Shown one piece after another: positions 10,551 through 20,884 of a stretch of 64,000 nt of DNA. The position numbers and the translations under genes are program-made. The first letter of the stretch is position 1. Every line of letters begins with the position of its first letter. Source of the DNA: Diphasiastrum complanatum (Eukaryota > Streptophyta > Lycopodiopsida > Lycopodiales > Lycopodiaceae); NCBI GenBank assembly GCA_029204225.1, contig CM055112.1, positions 43,525,538 through 43,589,537 on the forward strand. The letters run 5' to 3'. Under the pieces are notes generated by a model. It was not told where the DNA came from. It ran no database searches and worked only from the letters and a program-made list of their open reading frames with translations.

Positions 10551-12290
10551 TCATAAAACCATTTTTTGAAAAGCATCAACAAGTATTCCAACCTCGTTAA
10601 GAAAAGTCTCTTGCAAGTTACAGCAGTACATTGCGGCAATGACTTGTGAAATAATAACCTTATATGAATTATAGATTGGTCTGTTTGAATCCAGATGTAT
10701 ATATTGTAAATAAGAAAAGGGTAGTTCTCTTCTTTTGTCGTATATAAAAAGACAAGTCAGGCCGGATTTACTATCGAAGGTAATAGAAATATTTAAAAAG
10801 TTATTTTTATTCCCTTCAGTCATTTTTCTTTCTATTTCTAGAAAGTTCAGGGGATAGATCCAGAACGGGTTATCAGGGTTTCTTACCTAAGTTTTGTCCA
10901 TAAAAGTTTTGATATTAGGGTTATTGATGAGGCAAATGTCATCTATATATCTAAAAGAATGCCAAAAGTCATTCAAAAACGAGGTCAGGCACAGTTTAGC
11001 AAGTCTCTTAATAAATTGTGCCTCAAAAAAGGAAAGATACCAATTGCACCACGTAGGTGAGTAGGAAAAATTCATAGGGATACCTCGTATCTGTCTCTAG
11101 GTTCTGTTTCCAAGCCTGACAATACAATTATCAATCAAGAAGTCGTTCCATTGATAGAGTAAGTTTATATCCAAAGTATGCTAGTCTTGTGATTGTTTTA
11201 CCTTCCAAGACCAATTGAAACTTCGCGTGAATGATTCCATTTAAAGTATATAAGTTCATGTATGGAATATTTAAAGGCATAATTTATTGCCTTTTTCTTG
11301 ACAATTTTTAAACCCTCTGGGCCATCTAAGGGAATATTCTTGTAACATTTTGAGATATCTGCGACCCACATATTGGTAATCAGATAAGGTAGCTTTAGAT
11401 AGAAATCCATTGATGACTCACATTGCCAATGTAAAATCGTATCAGCTCTAAGAATACTCTTGTATGTATTCGCCTTAAGGACTGCTCCTTCCATGAGGAA
11501 GGGTGACAACATACCAAGAGCTCATGTGAGAAATTTGGCAAGTATGGTAATGCAGCAATCGTCAGCATTGGTAATCCATCTGAAAGAGTCTTTGTGGGCT
11601 TTAAAAGTGCAGAGGAGGTAAGCTAGAGAATTGTTTCCCAAGAAAAATTCAGGTAGAACGTTTGTAGAAATGTTCATTATATATGACAAGGAATCCTCCA
11701 CAAGATTAGATTGATTGTTAGAGAAAGGAGTAAAATCCAAACTGTTAAGTCGTTTTATGGCCAAATTTTGCACAAAGAATTTACACATGAAATAGGGATT
11801 ATGCTGTGCTTTATCAATTCCATTAACATATAGAGAGTTTGTAAGCCAAAATAATTCGTCCTTTGCAATCTTATTTTTACAGTACCAAAAATCCTGCGTA
11901 AAAAGTGAGCGTAAAAATGCTTCACATGGATAAACTCAAATACTCTATTTTGGTAACATAAATGTAAAAAAAGTCTCCCTGGATGGCTACTAGTGGAAAA
12001 CTGGAGACGTCCCGTTACTGAAACACTGATTTGTCTTTTAACACTGTCTTCTTCATCCTGCACATCGATTAGGATCTGTAAAAATTTAGCTTTTTGATTG
12101 GTAAGTCCTCTTTGTTTCCACTACTCTGTCCTTCCGTTGCTTTGTAATCTGAGACACGCTTCTTCTTCTCTGTTCCTGAACCGGAGATGACTGAGTTCGG
12201 ATTATTCAAATTAAAAGAGCTTGTTCTTTTGTTTGAGTTTTGGAAGTATTTGTCTTGGAGGGTAGAAAACTGGGACGTTTTAAGAGGCAT
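10551..12290 (-). pseudogene. Penelope-like element reverse transcriptase
   Basis: Read leftward from an ATG at 12,290, the frames together give an RT that is not copia or gypsy. An N-terminal Ser/Asn/Lys-rich part (12,290-12,069) is followed by FIHVKHFYAHFLRR, then ADISKCYKNIPL (motif A, about 11,345), RGIPM-FSYSPTWCN (motif B region, about 11,080), FRYIDDICLINNP (motif C, about 10,930) and a thumb-like end with FLNISITFD and QYIHLDSNRP. This order and the text match Penelope-like RTs, which prime at chromosome ends or nicks. No GIY-YIG nuclease is seen beyond 10,551, so it may be the nuclease-lacking type. At least five frame breaks or stops make it inactive. Confidence 0.7.
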
Positions 12291-12329
12291 TTTATTTCTT
12301 GGATATTCTCGGCATCTCCTAAAGGTGCA

Positions 12330-13756
12330 AGTAATTTGGCAGAGGAGTCCTTAGTCAGTTCAATGGAGGCATCAATCATGTATTGGCAGATAAATCAGGA
12401 TGCAGGGCCGTTGGAACAAAATACCGAGTATCTCGACGATGGACATATCAAGATGTTTTTACATACAACAATATATTTTTCACCGGGTTTAGAACCTAGA
12501 ATGGATTTTTATGACAATATCAGTACCTACAAGACCAAGCAGCATATTGGCACACAATGTCTGTACATCAAACAGAGCGCTTGAAAATTGTTGAAAAGGA
12601 AGGGACCAAAATACTCTAGTGCCAGGGCACAGTTGCAAGAAAGAGAAGCACGTATAAGCAGGCTACAAGAACAGTTAAAAAGAAGAGATGAGGAAGGCAA
12701 GATATTGCAGGATCAAAATGCGCAATATTTTGAAAGAATGACAAAATTCCAAAAAGAAGTGCGTTGCAGGCATCTAAGGATGTATTCATGTACGAGCGGG
12801 ATTCGTTGCAATCCTAGTTGGATAGCATCACTATAGGTGGAACGTTGCGTATTGACAATGCGAGTCTCAAAGAATGGATGAAGAACATTCTATGCACTCG
12901 GGTCACAGACAAAGTGGAGCAGTTTGTTGAGGAACATGGGTTTTTACGAGAAGAAAATTTACACTTGGAAAAAGAATTAGCAGAGAAGCAAGAGTTTTTA
13001 TTGATTGCAAGTAGGTGCACAAACTGGTTGTCCCATCCAGAGGCAGTCCAAGAGCAAGCCAATTCACAATAGTTCATGGCCGATGTACAGCAGTTGAAAC
13101 AACAAGTGTTTGATTTGCAGCAATTGCTTAAAACCAAAAAAGATGACTATAAAAAGTTGCATGAGAAGGAAAAAGGATTCAGGGGGGAGATTGTGCTGCT
13201 GAATGAACAACTTGAGGATCGACACAATTCTGCACAAACAACTACCAACCAAGTTGCAATGGTTTTAAATGAAGATCAAGCTATTATTCTTGTACCGCAT
13301 CAGCTGCGAGTGAAGCGACCACGAGTGAAATTGGGCAGGGAGGTAAACCATTTATACGAGGCTTTAAAACCATGGATACACCTGCGCAATGTCGAGCATG
13401 CATGGAATATTGACTATTTGTTCTTGCTAGGGGTAAGGGACATTACGACTGAGGATGAGATGAGCCCTGAGAATTTTCTGGATTATACGGATTATCAAGA
13501 GTCAGAGTTGAAGACACGAACAATGTTGGCCTGGGCATTCTTGCAAAGATGAAAAAATTTCAAGCATGTTGACGGAGTCAAAATTTTGGTAGGGAATTCT
13601 ATGTTGTTTGCGGCACAGTATATCTATGAAGTGGAATCATACTTGCCGATGCATAATGATGTACATTATGTGGCTATCAAGAAGACTGTGAGGTTTAGAC
13701 CATGGGAGGCTGGTTATGGTAAGAAATTTGATGCGCTTTTTTTGAACACAGAATAA
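12330..13756 (+). pseudogene. Coiled-coil protein family of unknown function, copy A
   Basis: I do not recognise this gene. The conceptual protein has a hydrophilic start (EESLVSSMEASIMYWQ), a conserved IKMFLHTTIYFSPG box, a long heptad-rich coiled coil (REARISRLQEQLKRRDEEG; about 12,615-13,200) containing the family text QNAQYFERMTKFQKE and HPEAVQEQANSQ, and a compact C-terminal domain (VKLGREVNHLYEALKPW, VEHAWNIDYLFLLG; 13,320-13,756). Stops at 12,582, 12,827, 13,070 and 13,550 and one frameshift near 12,775 disable it. Copy B aligns along the whole length on the opposite strand, and copy C over the coiled coil. It is head-to-head with the Penelope-like ORF. It has no retroelement catalytic motif. 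Confidence 0.75.
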
Positions 13757-13765
13757 TCTGTAGAA

Positions 13766-13832
13766 CTGGATAAACAATGGATGAGGATTAAAACTGATTA
13801 GTCAATTAGTAAGAAGGAGAATAATGCAAACC
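13766..13832 (-). repeat. LTR-terminus-like repeat
   Basis: This matches the stretch starting at 60,082 in inverted orientation over about 65 bp (shared text TGGATGAGGATTAAAA and AAGGAGAATAAT). At 60,082 it is the start of an LTR-like unit beginning TGTTGGATT, so this is probably an LTR end abutting copy A of the coiled-coil gene. Confidence 0.5.
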
Positions 13833-13972
13833 CGACCCTCATATGGTAACTCTTGGATGGGATCAAGCCAACTTATGGAGGATCTTCTATTATCAATGTT
13901 GATGCCAATCAAGATTTGGAGGGGTCAAGGCTTAAGGAGGAGTATCTTTAAGTATTTACACCAAGAGGATCT

Positions 13973-14350
13973 ATGAGAGAGAGCCCTGAACCAAGGTGGC
14001 TCACATATGCGGAGAAAGGCAAGCAAGTGGAGGATGACACCTCTTATCATGCATTTTTTATCTCTCATCATGAGCCAAGAGATGTCCAAGATGCACTCCA
14101 ATCAAAGGAGCGGTATGAAGCCATGTCAAAGGAGTATCAAGCCTTGATTTTCAACAATACTTGGGAGCCCGTGGATCCACCTATCAACAAGCATGTTATT
14201 GGATGCAAGTGGGTGTTTAGAGTGAAGTAAAACAATGATGGATCTATCAAAAAATTTAAAGCAAGACTATGTGCTCAGATCCATGGTCCTGATTATGAAG
14301 ACACCTTTGCACCCATGGCCAAGATCGTCACTATAAGAATTATCATTTCT
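13973..14350 (+). pseudogene. Ty1/copia RT N-terminal fragment
   Basis: Copia pol at the linker into RT: HEPRDVQDALQSKERYEAM, NNTWEPVDPP, IGCKWVFRVK, then after a stop FKARL-CAQ and YEDTFAPMAKIVTIRIIISIA. These are the classical copia RT fingers (YKARLVAKG, SPV-K-TTIR). It ends at about 14,350, where a Pro/Ser-rich frame begins. The rest of RT is missing. Confidence 0.85.
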
Positions 14351-14351
14351 A

Positions 14352-15540
14352 TTGCACACACCTGATTATCCTAACACCCCCACACTCTCTCCTCACATTT
14401 TTCCTTCTTTGGTACCCATGTCTCCTACGGGGTATGGCATCGTGATCCCTCTTGCCAGGCCACTCCACCCATTTTTTCTCCCATTCAAACTCATGTTGGT
14501 TACTTCCGCTCAAACTCCTCCCCAACCTTCTTCTCTTCATACCCCTCCATACTCTTCGTATGATCGCCTTCAAACTTCTCCCTAAATTTCTCCTGTTGTA
14601 TTCAGCTCCCCCACTCCCCTCAACACTCCCTTTACCACCTCTCCATCAGCTAACATCTTGTCATCCTATGACATACATGCAGAGAAGCACATAGTGGAGG
14701 ATGACCGCGGTGGTCGTGTCATCACTTGCATGAGGCAACTCACGCATGTGGTATTCAATAGAGACATTTTCAAGGATTGGCGCAAACAAAGTGATAATGA
14801 CAAGAATTATGTCGTTAACCAGTTGTATAGAGAATTTCTAGTCCCCTCCCCTGATTTGGAATTTGATCGAAACTGGATGGAATGACGCATGGGAGGCGTG
14901 ATGATCCACCGCAAATTGGAGATCCGAGATGCGGTAAGAATTGGCAAATCTAGATGATATAACGTGCACAAGGATGATTGGAAGTTTACAAAGACAGAAT
15001 TTCGAGAAAATCCAGATCGTTTCAAGCAACAAAGAGAGGCAGCTAAGTAGAGACTACAAGGACCTCTCACCTTGGCAATGGCAGCCAAGGTTCTTTTCAT
15101 GCCCATTTCGTAAGTCTCTCGACCCATATGTTGAATTTGATATTGTCGTAATTCATATTTTATTTGTGAATTTGTTTAAATTAAATTTCAATAACCAATT
15201 TGCAATTGTCGATTTATGCAGAAATCTACCGTAAAGCGGTCTCCCACGGAAAAGGAGTTTAGATATGCATATTCCAACAACATGAAATCATTAGTCGAAC
15301 TATTGGAGAGACAAGGAGTGAGAATGGATTAAGATGGATATTTGGAGGTATGTATTATGGCTTCAAGATATATTTGAACTTCACCACATTCATCTAGTCG
15401 GACACTCTAACAGCATCACTCACAAAATTTACACATCTTTATTGCACGCATATATCACAATCCCAGTCTCATGCATCGCAGTCACATGAGTCGGATGACC
15501 ATGGCCAGGACGAGGACGATTCAGCTGGATCTAATGATTA
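14352..15540 (+). pseudogene. Spliced plant transposase-like gene (En/Spm type)
   Basis: One frame runs from about 14,352 to 15,110: a Pro/Ser/Thr-rich start, then GGRVITCMRQLTHVVFNRD, WRKQSDNDKNYVVNQLYREF, MGGVMIHRKLEIRDAVRIGK and FRENPDRFKQQREAAK. The pattern resembles the plant Ptta/En/Spm transposase-associated family. A GTAAGT donor at 15,110 and a TTTATGCAG acceptor before 15,222 define an intron. The next exon (to about 15,347, GTATGT donor) reads EKEFRYAYSNNMKSLVELL. A last exon, acidic and Ser/Gln-rich (SQSHESDD, QDEDDSAGSND), ends at 15,540. About five in-frame stops, mostly one transition away from Gln or Arg codons, show decay. Family call is moderate. Confidence 0.45.
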
Positions 15541-15668
15541 GGCGTTTCATTCCGATATATGTTTGTAATTGGAACACTTAATGTATTTAACTTCACTACA
15601 TTCATGTGGCCTGACTTTCACTCTCCTCACATTTCTCAAATAACTGACTCATTTTCATTGGATGCAGG

Positions 15669-15761
15669 TATCGTAGTCCCAATCTCATGCATCACATTTA
15701 CATAAGTTCGATCGCGACATCAATGGCTAGGACGAGGATGACTCAACTGGATCTAATTAGG
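15669..15761 (+). pseudogene. Duplicated terminal exon of the transposase-like gene
   Basis: This repeats the last exon at 15,453-15,540 (shared text CAATCTCATGCATC, GGACGAGGA and CTGGATCTAAT) after a GATGCAG acceptor-like site. It has two stops in the matching frame. The flanking intron sequence (CTTCAC-ACATTCAT near 15,372 and 15,591) is duplicated too, so the event spans about 215 bp. Confidence 0.6.
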
Positions 15762-15993
15762 TAACATATCCAGTTTCAATAATGTCCAATTTGTAACATA
15801 TCTCTATACTTGGAACATTTATGTATGAATATATATTGGTTTAAGTTAAGTCTCCTTCATCAATTTTAAAGTGCGTAAAATGTAACTCAAATATTTGAAA
15901 ATCTGTTCATTAACAATTATGAACAAATTATTTTGCTTACCAAGTTCATGAAAAGTGGTGCAAAAGACTCTTGGGGTCGGATGGAGTCCATTT

Positions 15994-16037
15994 TTAGGGC
16001 AGAATGGAGCCAGTAAATTGGCTCCATTCTGTCCTAA
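15994..16037. repeat. Inverted repeat, 19-bp arms
   Basis: Left arm 15,994-16,012 begins TTAGGGCAGAATGG; right arm 16,019-16,037 is its complement with one mismatch; the loop is GTAAAT. It probably belongs to the subterminal region of the CACTA-like element ending at 16,371. Confidence 0.9.
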
Positions 16038-16083
16038 TTTTTTTTTTGATTTTTCATTCCTTGGAATAGGGTGCCATTTTGTA

Positions 16084-16119
16084 AGGGATATACCAAGGGA
16101 TATCCCTTGGTATATCCCT
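16084..16119. repeat. Perfect 36-bp palindrome
   Basis: AGGGATATACCAAGGGAT is followed directly by its exact reverse complement, with no spacer. It lies 47 bp from the preceding inverted repeat and can form a cruciform or long hairpin. Confidence 0.95.
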
Positions 16120-16352
16120 CAGAAAAGACATGTCACTAATAGCTTTTTGGGAGAGAAAGACCGAGGCCCCTCGATATTTTTCTTGATTTATATGTGCTCT
16201 AAACAAAGTAAAATTGAGATGAAAAAGCCTCAATTATCGAGGTAATTATCAAAAATATTTTTCTGAGGCCTACTCCATGGTGTATACTGAGGTTTATGAT
16301 CTTTTTCCAAAAAACATTTCTTCATAAAAGCCTCGGTAATAGGGTCAGAAAA

Positions 16353-16371
16353 CATCCAAAATGTTGTAGTG
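16353..16371 (-). mobile_element. CACTA-type terminal inverted repeat (right end)
   Basis: On the minus strand this reads CACTACAACATTTTGGATG, the hallmark start of a CACTA (En/Spm) transposon. The next bases on the plus strand are copia integrase codons, so the terminus sits exactly at an insertion junction. Transposase-like exons and palindromes lie just inside. No matching left end was found. Confidence 0.55.
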
Positions 16372-18420
16372 GATTTTGCCGAGAGGAAAAACAGAACGCT
16401 CATGGAAGTTGCAAGATGTATGATGGCCTATTCAAGGGCATAAAAAATCTTATGGGCTGAAGCAGTGGCTATAGTCGCCTATCTGAAGAAAAAGATAGGT
16501 TAATCAGGAGTTCCTCACACTACTCCACATGAAGTGTGATGGGGCAACAGGTCAAGTCTGGCTCACATACGCATCTTTGGATGTGTAGCATATGCACACA
16601 TTCTAGATCAGAAGTGAAAGAAGATGGATGAAAAAGTTGACCAAGGCTTTCTTGTTGGATATAATGTACACTCATCATACTATAGGCTCTACATGTCGAA
16701 GACGAAGTAGATCAAAATTGTGAGAGACGTCAAGTTTGACGAAGCTAGAACGATGGCTTACGGAGACCCTATTGGCTACGAGATTCTAAGCAAGACATAT
16801 TATGATCTGCCCACATCGACAGAGGGAGTAGATGCTAACACTTGGATAAAGATGCTCACTTACCACATGAGTTAAGTGACGACTCAGACCACGAGCAGGC
16901 TGCGGACATGTCTGGAGCTAAAACACCGGGCACCCACAATAGTCTCGCACCTAGCCGTAAAGACAAAGGGAAAGCAAAGGCAGCACCCGAGCAATCTCTA
17001 AGAAGATCTACAAGAGAGCGCAAACCACCTGTCAGATATGGTTCAGACAGTTCATCTTCTACGATGGAAGAATTTTGTGGATTTGGAGGTGAACCACAAA
17101 CTTATGATGAAGCTATCGACAGTCCTGAAAAGGACATGTGGATAAAGGCAATGGAGGAAGAAATACACTCCATGGAACTGAACAACGTTTGGATGCTTGA
17201 ACCAATTCCAAACGGTAGAAATATTGTTAAGTGAAAATGGATCTACAAGTGTAAGTATGGAGCTGATGGCAAGGTATCACGATACAAAACAAGGCTGGTA
17301 GCTAAAGGCTTCTCGCAGAAGTATGGCGTTGACTACACCAAGATCTTCTCTCCAATCGTCAAGATACATCCATATGTTTGTTAATCGCATATGCAACAAC
17401 ATACAACCTGAAGATCCACATTGTGGACAAAAAGATGCTTTCCTACATGGAGAACTCAAGGAGGAACTCTATATGGATTAGCCACCGGGTCTTATCTGTA
17501 AGTCATATACTAACTACACATGCATGATGCACAGAAGCAACTACGGACTGATGCAGTCCACCAGACAATGGTATAAGAAGAAGGATCATGCTTTAAGAAC
17601 CTTAGGCTTCCAACCCTTGATAGTTGATTACAACGTCTACGTGAAAGTCATATATGGAGAGATCATCATAATCAGTGTCTACGTAGATGTCACATTGATT
17701 CTGTCAAGGAGCGATGACCTCATTGCACAAGTAAAACAAGATATCTCTAAACTCTTTGAGATATTAGACCTGGGTGAAGCATGATGCTACCTAGGATTGC
17801 AAATTGATCGAGACCTTGAAAACGGTAGATTATATCTACACCTGTCAAGGTATACTCAAAGAATCATTGATGACTTGTAGGGGAGTGAACACTCTGATGG
17901 TTCTAGGCACGTTGTTGATCAACACAGACTAATGACGAAGAACGTGAATCTATGCTCACCAAGCCTCACAGAAGGCTGATAGACTCACTAATGTATTTGA
18001 CAGACAACACAAGACCAAATATTGCATATGATATTCAGACTAAGTCAACTCAACATCAATCCAGGACCAATAAGCTGGAAGATTGCCAAAAGAGTCCTAC
18101 AATACCTGCAACATACAAAGGACTAAGGACTTTGCTATTTGCACGAAACATGATTTGAAATCAAGTCATATAGCAATGCTAGCTAAGCATCATTGAAAGA
18201 TGATTGTAAGAGTGTTTTAGTAGGCTGCACCATAGCAGCAGACGCTGTCGTTCTATGGGTGAGTAAGAAGCAGACTATCACCGCACAATCATCCTGTGAA
18301 ATTGTTTGCACCAACTAAGCAGATGGTAGCTGATAATCTTACAAAGCCTTTGGACAAGGCAATGTTTGAGAGACAAAAGACAAACTTAGGAATAACAAAA
18401 ATACATGTTTTGAGAGGGAG
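16372..18420 (+). pseudogene. Ty1/copia pol: integrase end, RT, RNase H
   Basis: The integrase end appears at once (AERKNRTLMEVARCM; GCVAYAHI; VGYNVHSSYYRLY), then an acidic linker (16,842-17,230) with RRSTRERKPPVRYG. RT starts with [40 protein letters not shown] and [35 protein letters not shown] and VYVDVTLILS (motif C, YVDD changed to YVDV) follow at about 17,570-17,700, and the RNase H end ADNLTKPLDKAMFERQ near 18,330. Frameshifts and stops are frequent. The element's 5' part was cut off by the CACTA-like terminus at 16,371. Confidence 0.9.
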
Positions 18421-18830
18421 TTGAAGAAACCGAAAGTTTCTAAGCATCAAAGCTTTTGCATTTTTGTTTGTTTCCTTACATTTTACAAACTGCTACATTT
18501 TTTAACTAAATTTTGCATAGTTCGCATTTTTTGCATTTTCTGAAAAAATGACACATGGCAAAAATATGGCTTCGAAATATTTCCAAAGACCTTCGACGTT
18601 TTCACACTTTTTGAAAATATGTAGCACATTGGCAACTTTGACTCAACACATTTTTTGTTGACCTTCGCAATTTTTTCATTTTCAAAATTGCGACATCAAC
18701 CGTCTTTATCACCAGGCTGTGAACGAGAAGTAGAAACTGAATATGCAGAAACGACGAAGGAAAACAAGAACTAGTAGGATTAGCCTAACCCCCTCCAAGT
18801 GAAGATTCAACCTCGATAGTTTACCCTCAC
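18421..18830 (+). repeat. Probable copia 3' LTR remnant
   Basis: A purine-rich GAGAGGGAG at 18,412-18,420 follows the RNase H, as a polypurine tract would. The T-rich text with repeated CGCA-TTTTT-like words (18,520-18,690) resembles the copia LTRs at 29,130 and 32,252 in style. The LTR ends are not defined, and the downstream side runs into a gypsy fragment. Confidence 0.35.
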
Positions 18831-19610
18831 CCGTCTGAAGAAATTTGGCTGCATCATCAATATCGCCAGCAAATTCGCAATGCCGACCAACAATCTTCCT
18901 CTTCCCATAAAGTACCTCACAAGCTCTTTGAAAGCAAAACCGCCACCACTACTGACGAGTTCCCTGAAATGCCCTTACATCTAACCAATCCACTCAGCGA
19001 ACGAGGCAACATCAAAATCCCAGCTACCCATCATCAATCCCGTGAAGTTTAAGCAGTACTTGATGGAGGTTCCGGGGTTAATATCATTTCCACATCCCTC
19101 ATGATGGAATGGAATCTGAGAGACAAGCTAGCCAAGCCCACTTGTCAGCTTCGGATGGCTGATCAAAGTGTGGTCCGACCTATCGGTTTCCTTCCGCACG
19201 TGCTGATCAAACTAGGAGGTCTCAAGTTTTCTATTGATCTCGTAGTACTTGATATTCCAAATAATGCCTATTCTTATGCATTACTACTTGGTCGTCCGTG
19301 GCTCACCAATGCAAGAGTCATTCATGACTGGAGCAAAGGTTGAGTCACTTTTGGAAATCGTGACGGTTTTGTCACCATTGATTCAACGGGTAAACTCAAA
19401 CCTGCACGCATCCATGATGAAGGATCCTCACCCACCAACTCAGTATTTGAGCCATACCAGTCCAGCCACGAAAAAGGTCATTATGTTAAATCTACTGATA
19501 TCATAAACTGGAGTCACAGTCTAGCTACCATTGATTTTGTGAATGCCGATTACTGTGCTCAACATCAGGAGAATTGTACCTCTCCACTTCCAATCGATCA
19601 CGACCAATCT
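18831..19610 (+). pseudogene. Ty3/gypsy protease-region fragment
   Basis: This matches 46,990-47,860 closely, with about 80-90 bp deleted near 18,930. It carries the same protease text (VLDGGSGVNIIS, then MEWNLRDKLAKPTCQLRMADQ, LGRPWLTNA) followed by FGNRDGFVTIDSTGKLKPA. One stop interrupts the active-site approach and a short insertion shifts the frame at about 19,322. It ends abruptly at about 19,610 inside the DYCAQHQ...IDHDQ segment, where it joins unrelated sequence. Confidence 0.85.
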
Positions 19611-20130
19611 TTGGCAAAAGCACATGGAGAGTATCAATTTTCTCATCTTGTTCATGTGGATGATCTTGTTTCATCAAGTAGAAGCAAATATGGTGTTTTT
19701 TTATGTGACTTCTTCATTGAAGACTTCAATTGGATGTATCTCTTATCATTGGTGCTTGATAGGAAGATTGCAATAGTTGATACTTTGGAGACATTTAGAT
19801 CCATATGCTTTGTCAATATTTCTTTGCATGTAAGGAGTAAGGAAGATCTCATATCAATCAAGAGGATAATCGTAGAGTCCTCATATCTATCAAAAATCCA
19901 AGTGGATGATGGAGAGTTGCTAAGGCTTGAGGAGGAGTCTCCTTAACTCATGGTTCCAAGTAGATGATGGAGAGTTGCTAAGGCTTGAGGAGGAGTCTCC
20001 TCAACTCATGGTTTCAAGGAGATCTTCAAAAAGCAAGGCCGAGTCTATGTGGCTCACAATTCATGGCAAAGAGGGGCAATTTTTAGGTGGTATCTACTCC
20101 AACATTCTCACTTTTGCTTTTCTTTAATTA
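19611..20130 (+). pseudogene. Unassigned frame fused to gypsy, copia-linker-like
   Basis: The open frame crosses the gypsy junction and continues to 19,946 with text I cannot place (VFLCDFFIEDFNWMYLLSL). The later part (LLRLEEESPQLMVSRRSSK, WLTIHGKEGQF) loosely resembles the copia linker at 13,910-14,040 (SRLKEEYL, PRWLTYAEKGKQ), so decayed copia is possible. It is not a functional gene. Confidence 0.3.
19899..20014 (+). repeat. 58-bp tandem duplication
   Basis: Two adjacent copies of a unit beginning CAAGTGGATGATGGAGAGTT, differing at three positions. Confidence 0.95.
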
Positions 20131-20884
20131 TTTGATGTACCATCTTGCTTTGTTGAGATTTCTACATCTCAAAGTTCAAGTGAGGCAATGCTAGTCTTGT
20201 ATGATGCCTCTTGTATGGAAATATTTCATGTCATTAATGCTTAGATATGATTCCAAATCACTTAGAAAGCAAGTGGTTGTGTCATCAAATGTGTGCTCTT
20301 GGATCTTGTAAGAGCAAGAATGAGATAATCTCTCATAATATGAAAAATCATGTTTTTTCATTTTGTGAGGCAATTTGTAAACTTCTCATGAGCTTAAGTG
20401 AATCATCCACAAATGACACTTACATTCTTGACCAAGTATGTAGCCTCAATAAGATCAAGGTAGTTGTTGATTTCAAGATTAGATCTATCATGCAAAAAGT
20501 TCATAGTATGTGGACTAGTCAAGCTAGTGTGCAAAATCTTGGCAATCAACCTTTTTTGCCTATCTTGTGATCTTGATCTTCATGGTGATTATGAGACATG
20601 GAGGCCTCGGATTTCCATCATAATGATGCAGCCATATTCAAGGAACATGAACTCTCAAGAAATGGTGGATTTTTCAAGTATGGAAGGAATGGTGGAATGA
20701 TCAAGGAAGGTGGTATTGGATTTCCATCAAGGAAATCCTCTCATGGTAGTGGTGATTTGGCTTCAACCAAATGTCCTTTGGCTAGTTCTCACACCAAAGG
20801 ATCTACTCAATTCATTTGTGGAGTGAGTGCTACTGGTAGAAAATACCGATTCATTATGGAAATAGCCATTTGATACTTATGCCA
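20131..20884. other. No recognisable gene
   Basis: Open frames at 20,247-20,570 and 20,598-20,870 (Gly/Lys-rich, GGFFKYGRNGGMIKEGG) have no motif I recognise. They lie between copia-like and coiled-coil sequence and may be transposon debris. Confidence 0.3.

Noticed and set aside
14329-14340. CACTATAAGAA as a left CACTA terminus
   Set aside because: It encodes the copia RT motif VTIRIII and shows no match to the right-end TIR.
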